From contig QZJK01000013.1 of NCBI GenBank assembly GCA_003599295.1, forward strand, positions 1 to 49,284: a stretch of DNA of 49,284 nt, read 5' to 3'. Position numbers and translations under genes: made by a program. The notes beneath the pieces were generated by a model. That model was not told where the DNA came from. It ran no database searches and worked only from the letters and a program-made list of their open reading frames with translations. Below are positions 1 to 7,628 of this stretch, piece after piece. Every line of letters begins with the position of its first letter. Position 1 is the first letter of the stretch. Origin of the DNA: Candidatus Parcubacteria bacterium (GTDB lineage Bacteria > Patescibacteriota > Minisyncoccia > Phycocordibacterales > UBA2100).

Positions 1-144
1 CGATGGTCGCCCGCCTCTTCCGCCGAAATGCCGCCGCGGAGGGCGTCCAGGCTGATGCGGGCTCGAAGGACGAGCGGGTGCCGCCCGTCCCGGTCCGCTC
101 CCGCGCTGATGAGGCGCGGCTCCGGTGTTAGGTTCAGTAGTCAT
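1..144 (-). CDS. N-terminal 48 residues of an RG/P-rich protein (cut by window edge)
   Basis: An ATG at 144 on the minus strand opens a frame that runs off the window. The 48 visible residues begin MTTEPNTGAAPHQ and are rich in Pro, Arg and Gly, ending in an RGG-like stretch (HFGGRGGRPS), so this is a disordered and probably RNA-binding tail. It follows secG and the substrate-binding protein on the same strand with a 29-nt gap. RNA enzymes such as ribonuclease J or DEAD-box helicases often carry such tails in this bacterial group, and RNase J would fit, but no catalytic domain is visible. Identity is unresolved; the frame itself is likely real because of its position and length. Confidence 0.5.
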   Translation of the reverse strand, partial: MTTEPNTGAAPHQRGSGPGRAAPARPSSPHQPGRPPRRHFGGRGGRPS

Positions 145-173
145 ATATGTAATCTAAAATCAATGGAAATAAA

Positions 174-1970
174 TTATTCTTCGGCAACATTAGTGAATAC
201 GCTCCACACCTGCTCCGTCTCGGTGTACCACTCGTGGACATTCACGAAGCGTTCTGACGGTGTTGCAAGCGTGCCAAGCGTTACTCCCTGGATGTGTTCT
301 GGGAACACATAGAGGAATTGCGGAGCGAAGAGGAACACTGCCGGACGGTCTTCTTTCACCACCTCGGCGAATTGCATGTAGAGGTCTTCTCGCTCGTTCC
401 TGTTCGTCGTCGCGCGCGCGTTCGCAAGAAGGCTGTCAGCCCGAGTGTTCGTGTAGAGTGCGAGGTTAAGACCCGGGTCATTCCTTTGCGAAGAATGCCA
501 GAACGCGAAGAGGTCGAGCGTTCGTCCGACGACCTCGCCGAACAGGAGCGCGTCGTATGCGCGCGGCCGGATGATAGAAGAGTTCAATTCCGATGTCGGA
601 TACACATGCACGCTCACGAGCATGCCGGCCGCCTGCCACCATTTCGCGAGTGTTTCCGCAGTCGCTACCAATTCCGGCGAATCTGAAGTGACGAGCGTGA
701 ATGAAAGCGCTTGGTCATCCTCGTTCTTCCACGCGCTGTCTTCTTCGCTCCACGTCCAGTCGTTCCGTTCGAGTATTGCACGTGCCTCTTCGGTAAACGC
801 CGGGTCCGGTTCAACTGTTAGCGCTCCTTCGCTCGACATGCCTCCCGACAAAGCGCTGGGAGGAATGGGTCCGTCGAGGATGGCCGCGTACCCGCGCAAT
901 ATCGCGTTCGCGAGTGCCTGCTTGTCTATCGCCGCATCGAGCGCCGCGCGGACGGCGATATCCTGAAGCACCGGCGCGTGTCCTTGATTGAGAAAGACCC
1001 CGAAAACGCGCGGAAGCGGTGCGCGCAGTATCAGCGCGGGCTCTTCGAGAGCCGGCAGCTCCGAAGGAGATATACCCGCGAAACTGTCGATGCGTCCTGC
1101 GTTCCAAGCCTCGATGGCTGCGCCTTCATTCGGGAAGAACACGAACGTTATCTTGCTCAGGTGCGGCGTACCGAGCGCGAATCCTTGAAAGGGCGTAAGT
1201 TCATAGCGCGTAAGCGCGCCGGTTTTATCGGTATCTATTGCTTTCACCTGGAACGGCCCCGTTCCCACCGGATTGGTATTGAGAGGGGAAAAAGGGAATT
1301 CTTCGGGCGTAACGTTCTGCCACAAATGCGCGGGAAGAATGCCCAGTGTCGTATTCTCTAAGAATGGCGCGTACGGTCTCGGAAGCGTGAAGACGACGGT
1401 GAACGGGTCCGGCGACGCCACGGTAACGCCTTCCCAATCGGCTCTGCGCAGGCTTTTGACGTCTGCGTTCTGCGCCGAACGGACGGTGAAAAGCACATCC
1501 GCGGCAGTGAACGGAGTGCCGTCATGGAACGTGAGCCCCTGGCGAAGCACGAACGTGTAGGTCGTGCCGTCCCCCGATATTTCGTATGAAGATGCGAGGT
1601 CGGGGACTATCGAGCCGTCGGGCGAGACACGCATGAGGCCTGAATACACGAGCTGAGAAATGTCTCTGTCCGGCTCGGAGAGCGCCAAGAGGGGATTGAT
1701 GAAGCGCGCAGTACCGACAACGCCTTCTGTGAGCGTGCCGCCCGAGGCCGGAACGGATACCGAGGTACTTGCGTTGACGCCCGCGAGAAGCGCCAAAGCG
1801 CTGATTGCGAGTATGCCGGTCAGCACGTACAGAGCCAATCGCTCTGCGGGGGAGAAAGACACGAGAAGGTTCCCGAGCCGTTTAAGATAACCGATGTCGT
1901 GCCGCTTGTTCAGAGGATTTTCCGGCTCTGCGGAAGCGGGTCGAGAGTATGAATCTGGAAATACGTCCAT
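174..1970 (-). CDS. Membrane-anchored peptide-type ABC substrate-binding protein (SBP_bac_5 family)
   Basis: 598 residues. A cytoplasmic N-terminus of about 44 residues is followed by one hydrophobic segment (about 45-64) with no lipobox Cys, so the protein is probably held by an uncleaved anchor. The rest matches the DppA/OppA family: an opening GGTLTEG-like strand, a conserved region around residues 110-170 containing GLTFHDGTPFTAADVLF, and the usual two-lobed fold length. The family captures oligopeptides or similar ligands for an ABC permease. No permease or ATPase gene is adjacent, so the transport partner is unknown. The ATG at 1970 has no SD and the gene probably reads through from secG, 102 bp upstream. 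Confidence 0.88.
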   Translation of the reverse strand: MDVFPDSYSRPASAEPENPLNKRHDIGYLKRLGNLLVSFSPAERLALYVLTGILAISALALLAGVNASTSVSVPASGGTLTEGVVGTARFINPLLALSEPDRDISQLVYSGLMRVSPDGSIVPDLASSYEISGDGTTYTFVLRQGLTFHDGTPFTAADVLFTVRSAQNADVKSLRRADWEGVTVASPDPFTVVFTLPRPYAPFLENTTLGILPAHLWQNVTPEEFPFSPLNTNPVGTGPFQVKAIDTDKTGALTRYELTPFQGFALGTPHLSKITFVFFPNEGAAIEAWNAGRIDSFAGISPSELPALEEPALILRAPLPRVFGVFLNQGHAPVLQDIAVRAALDAAIDKQALANAILRGYAAILDGPIPPSALSGGMSSEGALTVEPDPAFTEEARAILERNDWTWSEEDSAWKNEDDQALSFTLVTSDSPELVATAETLAKWWQAAGMLVSVHVYPTSELNSSIIRPRAYDALLFGEVVGRTLDLFAFWHSSQRNDPGLNLALYTNTRADSLLANARATTNRNEREDLYMQFAEVVKEDRPAVFLFAPQFLYVFPEHIQGVTLGTLATPSERFVNVHEWYTETEQVWSVFTNVAEE

Positions 1971-2050
1971 TGTAAAAGGAGAGACTGCGAGCCCGAGTTA
2001 AGGGCTTTTTCTGTTGTGGAGTCGCTTGCTGACTTGTCTCTAAGGAGTCG

Positions 2051-2070
2051 GACGCAGTTTGATCTGCGTC
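2051..2070 (-). terminator. Hairpin just after secG
   Basis: GACGCAG and CTGCGTC form a 7-bp perfect stem with a 6-nt loop, starting 3 nt past the secG stop on the minus strand. No U-tract follows, so it could be a 3'-end stabiliser or weak terminator between secG and the substrate-binding protein gene. Confidence 0.3.
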
Positions 2071-2072
2071 GT

Positions 2073-2306
2073 TTAACTGATAATAAGATTGACGAGTGCC
2101 GATATGGCGAAAAGGATACCGAGCGCAATAGTAGCACGGAAGAGGGTCTTCTCCAATCCGCGGCGGGTGTGGAAACCGGACGAAAAGTTGTCGGAACCGA
2201 AGGCACCCCCGAGAGACGCACCCGTGCGCTGCAAAATGACCGCAACGATAAGGAGTGCGCCAAGAACTATCTGTATGTAGGGGAGCATCCCCTGGAGAAA
2301 ACTCAT
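2073..2306 (-). CDS. secG: Preprotein translocase subunit SecG
   Basis: 77 residues from the ATG at 2306, the usual SecG size. There are two hydrophobic segments (about 8-24 and 57-74) around a short loop with the hallmark RTGASLGGAFG followed by a phenylalanine/serine-rich stretch. SecG is an accessory part of the SecYEG channel. A longer in-frame start upstream would add a basic non-conserved extension and run into the hairpin at 2358-2386, so it was rejected; an ATG at 2315 is also possible. The substrate-binding protein gene follows on the same strand, possibly co-transcribed. Confidence 0.88.
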   Translation of the reverse strand: MSFLQGMLPYIQIVLGALLIVAVILQRTGASLGGAFGSDNFSSGFHTRRGLEKTLFRATIALGILFAISALVNLIIS

Positions 2307-2357
2307 CGGCACCATGGTAGCATATTGAACTCTCAGCATCAAGTATGGAAATCGTTG

Positions 2358-2386
2358 GCCGCGGCGGACACTCGGTCCGCCGCGGC
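2358..2386 (-). terminator. Strong hairpin ending the small membrane-protein pair
   Basis: A perfect 11-bp stem, GCCGCGGCGGA with TCCGCCGCGGC, closes a 7-nt loop. Its first base coincides with the stop codon of the minus-strand gene ending at 2386. There is no U-run, so it may act as a 3' barrier or as a Rho-independent signal of the U-less type. Confidence 0.55.
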
Positions 2387-2691
2387 TAGTCGTCGATTTT
2401 CCGGAGGGCGGCAACAAAGCCGGCCATCACGGCAACGACCACTGTGAATATCTGCCGCTCGTCATTATCGTAAAATCCGACGAGAATATCCGCCATAGAT
2501 GAAGCCAAGAACTCTCCGTCATAGAACGTGCCCTTCCCTACCTTCGCCGACATGAACGTGAGCGCGAAGAAGGTCGAAAAGCCGATGAATCGCAAGATGA
2601 ACAGCTGTAGCCACCCTTGGACAAGTATGGCGACGAGAGCGCTCATCACAAACACCATGAGAATAGTTGCTAGTGCACCTTCCACGCTCAT
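2386..2691 (-). CDS. Small membrane protein of unknown function, second of a pair
   Basis: 101 residues with an N-terminal hydrophobic stretch (about 6-45, probably two helices), a polar middle containing KVGKGTFYDGEF, and a last helix (about 80-96). I do not recognise the family. The start is the ATG at 2691: it overlaps the upstream stop as ATGA, and a strong purine-rich SD (GGAGGAGGGAG) lies just before it inside the upstream gene. Such an SD is unusual in this window, where core genes mostly lack one. A longer frame on this strand is only a shadow of the upstream gene. Translational coupling with 2688-3008 suggests the two products act together. Confidence 0.7.
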   Translation of the reverse strand: MSVEGALATILMVFVMSALVAILVQGWLQLFILRFIGFSTFFALTFMSAKVGKGTFYDGEFLASSMADILVGFYDNDERQIFTVVVAVMAGFVAALRKIDD

Positions 2692-3008
2692 GGCTCCCTC
2701 CTCCACGCCGCGTATATGCCGGCAGCCAGACAGATCAGAGCAAGAACGAGAAGACCAGGTTCTGGGCTCGCGAGATTCGTCTCCATAAAATCTCTCGCGA
2801 CGCCGAAGAAGGCCTCTTTTCGCGCTCTTGGTCGCATCCAGATAACAGCAAGCACGATAGTGCCGAACAAAAAGAGGCTGTATCCGATGGAGCGGACCAC
2901 GAACCGTCCGAACCATCCGAATGCCCATGACACGAAGATGGCGACCCCTAAGGCGGAGGCCGCAACGATGGGCCATTTCACGCCCAACAGTGCGATGTAC
3001 TCCCGCAT
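2688..3008 (-). CDS. Small membrane protein of unknown function, first of a pair
   Basis: 106 residues with about three membrane segments (about 5-34, 38-58 and 85-102), separated by a short basic loop (MRPRARKEAF). No family recognised. A GGAG sequence lies 9 nt before the ATG at 3008. The gene has its own promoter (TTGACT-17-TGTACT at 3088-3060), placed back to back with the groES promoter. The next gene overlaps by 4 nt (ATGA). Shared promoter architecture with a chaperonin operon raises the possibility of co-regulation, which is an inference only. Confidence 0.68.
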   Translation of the reverse strand: MREYIALLGVKWPIVAASALGVAIFVSWAFGWFGRFVVRSIGYSLFLFGTIVLAVIWMRPRARKEAFFGVARDFMETNLASPEPGLLVLALICLAAGIYAAWRREP

Positions 3009-3059
3009 TGTCCGGATCTCCGATTACCGCCTCACCCCGACGGCAGGGGACCTAATTTC

Positions 3060-3088
3060 AGTACATCACCGCCACATGAGCGAGTCAA
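3060..3088 (-). promoter_or_regulatory. Sigma70-type promoter of the small membrane-protein pair
   Basis: On the minus strand TTGACT (3088-3083), a 17-nt spacer and TGTACT (3065-3060) give four of six matches at -10 and five of six at -35. The predicted transcript starts near 3053, leaving a leader of about 45 nt. Confidence 0.6.
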
Positions 3089-3089
3089 G

Positions 3090-3118
3090 TTGACCCCCAC
3101 CTTCATTTTCCGTATATT
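3090..3118 (+). promoter_or_regulatory. Sigma70-type promoter of groES-groEL
   Basis: TTGACC (3090-3095), 17 nt, TATATT (3113-3118): near-consensus. Start predicted near 3125, giving a leader of about 60 nt. The -35 is separated by one base from the divergent -35 on the other strand, making the palindrome GTCAAGTTGAC. No complete CIRCE operator is present. Confidence 0.78.
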
Positions 3119-3183
3119 TCCTCAGCGTCGCAGCCTCGAACTGCGAATCTCAAAACTTTATTATTAGCACAAGTATTTTAACT

Positions 3184-3510
3184 ATGAAAAAAGCCAATGA
3201 TAAAGCCACAAAAATAGCATTTAAGCCGGCGGGGGACCGCGTGCTCGTGAAGCCGCAAGAGTCGGAGGACGAGAAGACCCCGTCTGGCATCATCATTCCT
3301 GACACGGCGGAGAAGGAGAAGCCAGAACGCGGCACGATAGTCGCCGTCGGCGAAGGCAAGCGCACAGACAAAGGCGACGTGCTTCCGCTCCGCTATAAAG
3401 TCGGTGACAAAGTTATGTTCTCGAAATACGGATACGACGAAGTAACTATTGATGGCGAAGAATATTACGTCATTGCCGAATCGAACATTCTCGGCACGTT
3501 CGGAAAGTAA
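3184..3510 (+). CDS. groES: Co-chaperonin GroES
   Basis: 108 residues, slightly longer than the usual 95-100 because of a lysine-rich N-terminal extension. The Cpn10 fold is clear: KPAGDRVLVKP, the mobile loop with SGIIIPDTA, the GTIVAVGEGK strand, YKVGDKVMFSKYG, and the closing YYVIAESNILG. GroES caps the GroEL cavity during ATP-driven folding in the cytoplasm. The ATG at 3184 has no SD. groEL follows after 30 nt, so the two form the standard operon. Confidence 0.97.
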   Translation: MKKANDKATKIAFKPAGDRVLVKPQESEDEKTPSGIIIPDTAEKEKPERGTIVAVGEGKRTDKGDVLPLRYKVGDKVMFSKYGYDEVTIDGEEYYVIAESNILGTFGK

Positions 3511-3540
3511 ATCGATTAAGAATCTAATTCTCAAAACACC

Positions 3541-5208
3541 ATGGCAGCAAAACAAGTCATCTTTGATCAGGACGTACGAAATGCTCTAAAGCGCGGCGTT
3601 GATATCGTTGCCGGTGCGGTCAGGGTCACGATAGGTCCCCGCGGCCGGAACGTCGCCGTGGATAAATCCTGGGGAAGCCCGACCATCACGAACGACGGTG
3701 TTTCCATCGCGAAAGAGATAACGCTTGCGGACAAATTCGAGAATATGGGCGCCTCGATAGTGAAAGAGGTCGCTACGAAAACGAACGACAAAGCGGGCGA
3801 CGGCACAACGACAGCAGTCGTTCTTACGCAGGCTATCGTGCATGAAGGCCTGAAGAGGACGGCGCTCGGTGCCAACGCCATGATGGTGCGCCGCGGCATT
3901 GAAGCCGCCGCAAAAGACGCCGTCGAGGAGTTGAAGAAAATGGCGAAAGAGATAAAAACGAAAGCCGAAAAGCGACAGGTCGCGACCATATCTGCGGAAT
4001 CGGCAGAACTTGGCGAGACCATTGCCGATACCGTGGATAGAGTCGGAAAGGACGGCGTCGTCACTGTCGAGGAATCGCAATCCATCGGTATCGAATCGGA
4101 TTTCGTTGAAGGAATGGAATTCGACAAGGGCTATGTGTCCGCGTACCTCATCACGAACGCCGAGCGGATGGAGGCCGAAGCGAAAGACGCTTCAATTCTC
4201 GTGACCGACAAAAAGATATCGACCGTAAAAGACATCCTGCCGCTTCTTGAAAAATTGGCGCAATCGGGGAAGAGGGATTTGGTCATCATAGCCGATGACG
4301 TGGACGGTGAAGCGCTTGCGACGTTCATCGTCAATAAACTCAAAGGTGTTTTTAACGTGCTCGCAGTCAAGGCGCCGGGCTATGGCGACAGAAAGAAGGA
4401 AATGCTCTCCGACATCGCGATAACGGTCGGCGGTCAGCTTGTGTCCGAAGACCTCGGAATCAAGCTTGAGAACGCGGAGCTCTCCATGCTCGGGCGCGCT
4501 AACCGCGTCGTTGCGACGAAAGATTCGACGGTCATCGTCGGTGGCAAGGGAAAGAAGTCCGACATCGAAGATAGAGTCACCCAGCTTCGCAAACAGCTTG
4601 AGCAGACCGATTCGAAATTCGATAAAGAAAAATTAGAAGAGCGCATTGCGAAACTCTCCGGCGGTGTTGCGGTCATCCGCGTCGGAGCGGCAACGGAAAC
4701 GGAAATGAAATACTTGAAAGATAAGATAGAGGACGCGGTCAACGCGACGAAGGCAGCAATCGCCGAGGGCATAGTGCCGGGCGGGGGAGCCGCGCTCGCA
4801 AAGGTCGCGGAGAAACTTGGCAAAAAGGTAAATCCGAAAGCGCACGACGAGCATACCGTCGGCTACCGAATCTTGCTTTCAGCGCTTTCCGCGCCGTTCC
4901 TCCAGATAGCGAAGAATGCCGGTCGCGAGGATGGAGCGGTCTTGCTCCGCGATGTCGTCTCGAAAGGCGCCGCGTGGGGCTTTGATGCTTCCGCAGAAAG
5001 TGACGAGGCACACATCGTGGACATGTTCGAGGCGGGCATCATCGATCCGGTCAAGGTAACTCGCAGCTGCGTTGAAAACTCTGCTTCTGCGGCGGCCGTA
5101 CTTCTTACGACTGAAGCCGCGGTTGCCGATTTGCCTGAAGAGAAAAAAGCGTCGCCGGGTGGCGGAGGCGGCATGGGCATGGGCGGGGGAATGGATGAGA
5201 TGATGTAG
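3541..5208 (+). CDS. groEL: Chaperonin GroEL
   Basis: 555 residues, normal length. The ATP site is intact, with DGTTT at residues 87-91. The C-terminus is the typical Gly/Met-rich tail (GGGGMGMGGGMDEMM) that projects into the cavity. GroEL forms a double heptameric ring that folds proteins with GroES. The ATG at 3541 lies 30 nt after groES and lacks an SD. Downstream is an unusual long inverted-repeat element (5220-5335) before the terminator at 5361-5385. Confidence 0.98.
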   Translation: MAAKQVIFDQDVRNALKRGVDIVAGAVRVTIGPRGRNVAVDKSWGSPTITNDGVSIAKEITLADKFENMGASIVKEVATKTNDKAGDGTTTAVVLTQAIVHEGLKRTALGANAMMVRRGIEAAAKDAVEELKKMAKEIKTKAEKRQVATISAESAELGETIADTVDRVGKDGVVTVEESQSIGIESDFVEGMEFDKGYVSAYLITNAERMEAEAKDASILVTDKKISTVKDILPLLEKLAQSGKRDLVIIADDVDGEALATFIVNKLKGVFNVLAVKAPGYGDRKKEMLSDIAITVGGQLVSEDLGIKLENAELSMLGRANRVVATKDSTVIVGGKGKKSDIEDRVTQLRKQLEQTDSKFDKEKLEERIAKLSGGVAVIRVGAATETEMKYLKDKIEDAVNATKAAIAEGIVPGGGAALAKVAEKLGKKVNPKAHDEHTVGYRILLSALSAPFLQIAKNAGREDGAVLLRDVVSKGAAWGFDASAESDEAHIVDMFEAGIIDPVKVTRSCVENSASAAAVLLTTEAAVADLPEEKKASPGGGGGMGMGGGMDEMM

Positions 5209-5219
5209 GGAGCGCTCAG

Positions 5220-5335
5220 GCCGGTATTGCCCGGCCCGAACAGTACGCGCGCGGGATAGGATTCTGTATCACCACTGCGCAGTCTTCTCTTAGATTGAGC
5301 GTCGCCCACGCGATGTTCTCTCGGGCAATACCGGC
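5220..5335. repeat. 116-nt element with 14-nt inverted ends, after groEL
   Basis: GCCGGTATTGCCCG (5220-5233) is the exact reverse complement of the sequence at 5322-5335; 88 nt lie between them, including a small palindrome ACTGCGCAGT. The element starts 12 nt after the groEL stop. It may fold in RNA as a long stem or be a small mobile palindrome. Similar architecture recurs at 9032-9193 and 13825-13943. Confidence 0.65.
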
Positions 5336-5360
5336 TCTCGCTTGAAAGTTTGGAAAAGGA

Positions 5361-5385
5361 GAAGCCCGGCAATGCGCCGGGCTTC
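5361..5385. terminator. Bidirectional-type terminator hairpin between groEL and an orphan gene
   Basis: GAAGCCCGGC and GCCGGGCTTC make a perfect 10-bp stem with a 5-nt loop in a convergent intergenic region. On the minus strand the stem is followed by TCCTTTTCC, so it best serves the orphan gene at 5396-5743; it may also stop groEL transcripts. Confidence 0.6.
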
Positions 5386-5395
5386 GTCACACGGG

Positions 5396-5743
5396 TTAGA
5401 GCACGAGGATGCCGCTCCGGATGGCTGAGGCGAGATTTCCAAAGGCATCGTCGACCCAGGTGACCTGATCGGATGACATGGAATCGCGGCGCGAGAAGAG
5501 ATCGCTTAGGTAGCTCCGGATGGTGTAGAGCTCGTTCGCACCCTCAGCGATCTGCTTGTTCCACAGCGGATAGCACGCTGAGTACCTTCGGCACATGTGC
5601 GCCAACGAACGTTCCGAATACTCGTGAGCGACTATCTCGCCAGCGAACGCCGCCACCCCGTGCCACCCGAGGTGAGTGAACTTGAAGTGCAGGTCATGCA
5701 TCGACTGCCGCATCGGGAAATCCTCCGAAATTTCTACTACCAT
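5396..5743 (-). CDS. Hypothetical protein, 115 residues
   Basis: I do not recognise this protein. It is soluble, with no signal or membrane segment, and His/Tyr/Trp-rich in its first half (LHFKFTHLGWHG, HEYSERSLAHMCRRYSACYP), then helical. It stands alone on the minus strand between groEL and lemA, has a strong hairpin 10 nt after its stop, and is divergent from lemA. The ATG at 5743 lies 17 nt after a TATAAA hexamer on the minus strand. Its isolation and private terminator resemble the other orphan cassettes of this window (14749, 18643, 21231). Confidence 0.55.
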   Translation of the reverse strand: MVVEISEDFPMRQSMHDLHFKFTHLGWHGVAAFAGEIVAHEYSERSLAHMCRRYSACYPLWNKQIAEGANELYTIRSYLSDLFSRRDSMSSDQVTWVDDAFGNLASAIRSGILVL

Positions 5744-5785
5744 TGTTGTAGTACAAGGATTTTATAAAGACAAGCGGGCTATATA

Positions 5786-5794
5786 TGCTATAAT
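5786..5794 (+). promoter_or_regulatory. Extended -10 promoter of lemA, leaderless
   Basis: TGCTATAAT is a perfect extended -10. It ends 8 nt before the ATG at 5803, so transcription should begin at or within a base or two of the start codon. No good -35 is seen. Confidence 0.7.
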
Positions 5795-5802
5795 GCATGC
5801 AT

Positions 5803-6363
5803 ATGAATACAGGACTTGTTTTATTGGGTGTAGTTGCATTAGTCGGCGTGTGGGCTATTTGGGCCTACAACCGCTTCGTCGCGCTCACGAATCGATGCGA
5901 GGAAGGGTGGTCTGATATCGAAGTGCAGATGAAGCGCCGCTACGACCTTATCCCGAACCTTGTTGAAACTGTCAAAGGCTATGCGAAGCACGAGGCAGGC
6001 ACGCTCCAAAGCGTGACGGACGCCCGCACGAAGGCGATGGGTGCACAATCCGTTGCCGATCACGCGGTCGCGGAAAATATGCTCACGAGCGCCTTGAAAT
6101 CGCTTTTCGCGGTTGCCGAAAGCTATCCGGATTTGAAAGCGAACACCAATTTCTTGGAGCTTCAGCGCGAACTTTCTGACACCGAGAACAAGATTCAGGC
6201 CGCGCGCCGCTTCTACAACTCCGTCGTCATCGAGCTTCAGAACGCGCTCGAGCAGTTCCCCACGAATCTCATCGGCAACATGTTCGGATTCAAGACCCGA
6301 GAATTCTTCGCGCTCGCGGATGGCGAAGAAGCCGCGAAGAATCCCGTGAAGGTGAGTTTCTAG
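5803..6363 (+). CDS. lemA: LemA family protein
   Basis: 186 residues. An N-terminal membrane helix (about 4-22) is followed by the conserved start of the LemA helical domain (NRFVALTNRCEEGWSDIEVQ, then KRRYDLIPNLVETVKGYAKHE). The remaining helices include the usual LQRELSDTENKIQAARRFYN. LemA is a membrane protein with a long helical bundle; its biochemical role is not settled. An earlier ATG at 5797 is only 2 nt from the -10 box, so the ATG at 5803 is preferred. htpX follows after 2 nt, the common lemA-htpX pairing, which suggests a membrane-quality-control role. Confidence 0.93.
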   Translation: MNTGLVLLGVVALVGVWAIWAYNRFVALTNRCEEGWSDIEVQMKRRYDLIPNLVETVKGYAKHEAGTLQSVTDARTKAMGAQSVADHAVAENMLTSALKSLFAVAESYPDLKANTNFLELQRELSDTENKIQAARRFYNSVVIELQNALEQFPTNLIGNMFGFKTREFFALADGEEAAKNPVKVSF

Positions 6364-6365
6364 CG

Positions 6366-7256
6366 ATGGCCTCTCTCTACACGCACCAAGCCGCCAATAT
6401 CCGAAAGACCTGGTTTTTGATGACCGGCTTTTTGGTCATTATCGTCGGGCTCGGCTGGCTCATGTCGCAGCTCTATGGCAACGCCGCCATTCTCTACGGC
6501 GCGATAGCGTTTTCGCTTTTTATGAATGTCACGGCCTACTGGTTCTCCGATAAGATCGCGCTTGCTTCTACGGGTGCGAAACCGGCGGATGAAAATCAGT
6601 ATCGCGAATTGCATCGCATTCTCGAAAATCTTGCGATTACGGCGGGCATCCAAAAGCCGCGCCTCTACATCGTTGACGACCCTGCCCCGAACGCATTTGC
6701 GACGGGCAGGAACGCGAAGCATGCGGTCGTTGCCGTGACGACAGGGCTTCTCGCACGGCTCGATAGGAGCGAGCTTGAAGGCGTTATCGCGCACGAACTT
6801 TCGCACATCGGCAATCGCGACATTCTCGTCATGACGGTCGCCGTCGTGCTTGCGGGTGCCGTCGCGATGCTTACCGACATATTCCTCCGCATCAGTTTCT
6901 TCGGAGGGAACAATAACGACAATAAGAACCCCATACTTCTCATCGCGGGTATTGCCGCAATAATCCTCGCTCCAATCGCGGCGCAATTGATACAGCTCGC
7001 TGTCTCGCGTAAGCGCGAATTTCTCGCGGACGCTTCCGGCGCGCTTCTCACACGATATCCGGATGGTCTTGCTTCAGCTCTTCAGAAGATCTCCTCCTAC
7101 GGGGCGCCTATGCGCCGCGCGAATCATGCGACGGCGCACCTTTTCATCTCGAATCCGTTCGGCGCGCATGAAAGAGGGAAGTTCATCGCGAAGATATTCG
7201 CAACGCACCCGCCAGTAGAGGAAAGAGTAGCGGCGCTCACACAGATGCGGGTGTAG
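6366..7256 (+). CDS. htpX: Membrane zinc metalloprotease HtpX
   Basis: 296 residues, normal for HtpX. Two N-terminal helices (about 16-33 and 38-58) precede the peptidase M48 domain. The zinc motif HELSH is at 143-147, and a downstream REFLADASGA supplies the third ligand Glu. Two further hydrophobic segments surround the FFGGNNNDNKNP loop. HtpX degrades damaged membrane proteins. It starts 2 nt after lemA, so the two are co-transcribed. tRNA-Ser follows. Confidence 0.95.
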   Translation: MASLYTHQAANIRKTWFLMTGFLVIIVGLGWLMSQLYGNAAILYGAIAFSLFMNVTAYWFSDKIALASTGAKPADENQYRELHRILENLAITAGIQKPRLYIVDDPAPNAFATGRNAKHAVVAVTTGLLARLDRSELEGVIAHELSHIGNRDILVMTVAVVLAGAVAMLTDIFLRISFFGGNNNDNKNPILLIAGIAAIILAPIAAQLIQLAVSRKREFLADASGALLTRYPDGLASALQKISSYGAPMRRANHATAHLFISNPFGAHERGKFIAKIFATHPPVEERVAALTQMRV

Positions 7257-7282
7257 TTCTCCCGTGCTATAAAAGACGCCAC

Positions 7283-7367
7283 GGAGGCGTCGCATAGTGG
7301 TCTAGTGCGCTCGCTTGGAAAGCGAGTAGGGGGAAACCCCTCCAGAGTTCGAATCTCTGCGCCTCCG
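7283..7367 (+). tRNA. tRNA-Ser (GGA)
   Basis: The acceptor stem GGAGGCG (7283-7289) pairs with CGCCTCC (7360-7366). The anticodon stem CTCGC/GCGAG holds loop TTGGAAA, so the anticodon is GGA. A long variable arm (GGGGGAAACCCC) marks a class II tRNA, and the T arm CAGAG/CTCTG holds TTCGAAT. The discriminator is G, as in tRNA-Ser. The 3' CCA is not fully encoded. A TATAAA box at 7269-7274 may be its -10. Confidence 0.95.
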
Positions 7368-7435
7368 CACTAAGCACTGACCACAGCAATTCTTCATAAT
7401 TTCCACATATATTGAGAAGGTATACTTACTTAAAC

Positions 7436-7615
7436 ATGGTGAGGAAATATTCTCGGAGCGCGGGTAAAGACGTAGAGCGCGCTGTGCGCGCATATAAGCG
7501 CGGCACATTAAAGTCCGGGCGAAGCGGTGCGCGCGTAAAGAGCAGGGAGCAAGCGATAGCCATCGGACTTTCCGAAGCGCGGCAAAAAGGCAAGAAGGTG
7601 CCGCGCAAAAAATAG
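7436..7615 (+). CDS. DUF6496 small basic protein
   Basis: 59 residues, strongly basic. It has the DUF6496 pattern: a VRKYSRSAGKDVERAVRAYK helix, KRGTLKSGRSGARVKS, the conserved EQAIAIGLSEARQKG helix, and a KKVPRKK tail. Function unknown; the charge suggests nucleic-acid binding. The start at 7436 is chosen because the homologous region begins there and a TATACT box (7421-7426) ends 9 nt upstream; the 8 extra residues of a longer frame would fall across that box. Confidence 0.8.
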   Translation: MVRKYSRSAGKDVERAVRAYKRGTLKSGRSGARVKSREQAIAIGLSEARQKGKKVPRKK

Positions 7616-7628
7616 GAAAACTGATCTC

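Noticed and set aside
1990-2010. AGCCC/GGGCT hairpin with TTTT on the plus strand
   Set aside because: No plus-strand gene lies upstream; only minus-strand genes are nearby, and the minus-strand version lacks a T-run.
3163-3172. TTAGCAC before groES, resembling half of a CIRCE operator
   Set aside because: The complementary half GTGCTAA is not found at the expected distance, so HrcA control is not supported.
5797-5802. ATG at 5797 as lemA start
   Set aside because: It is only 2 nt past the -10 box and would lie upstream of the predicted transcript start.
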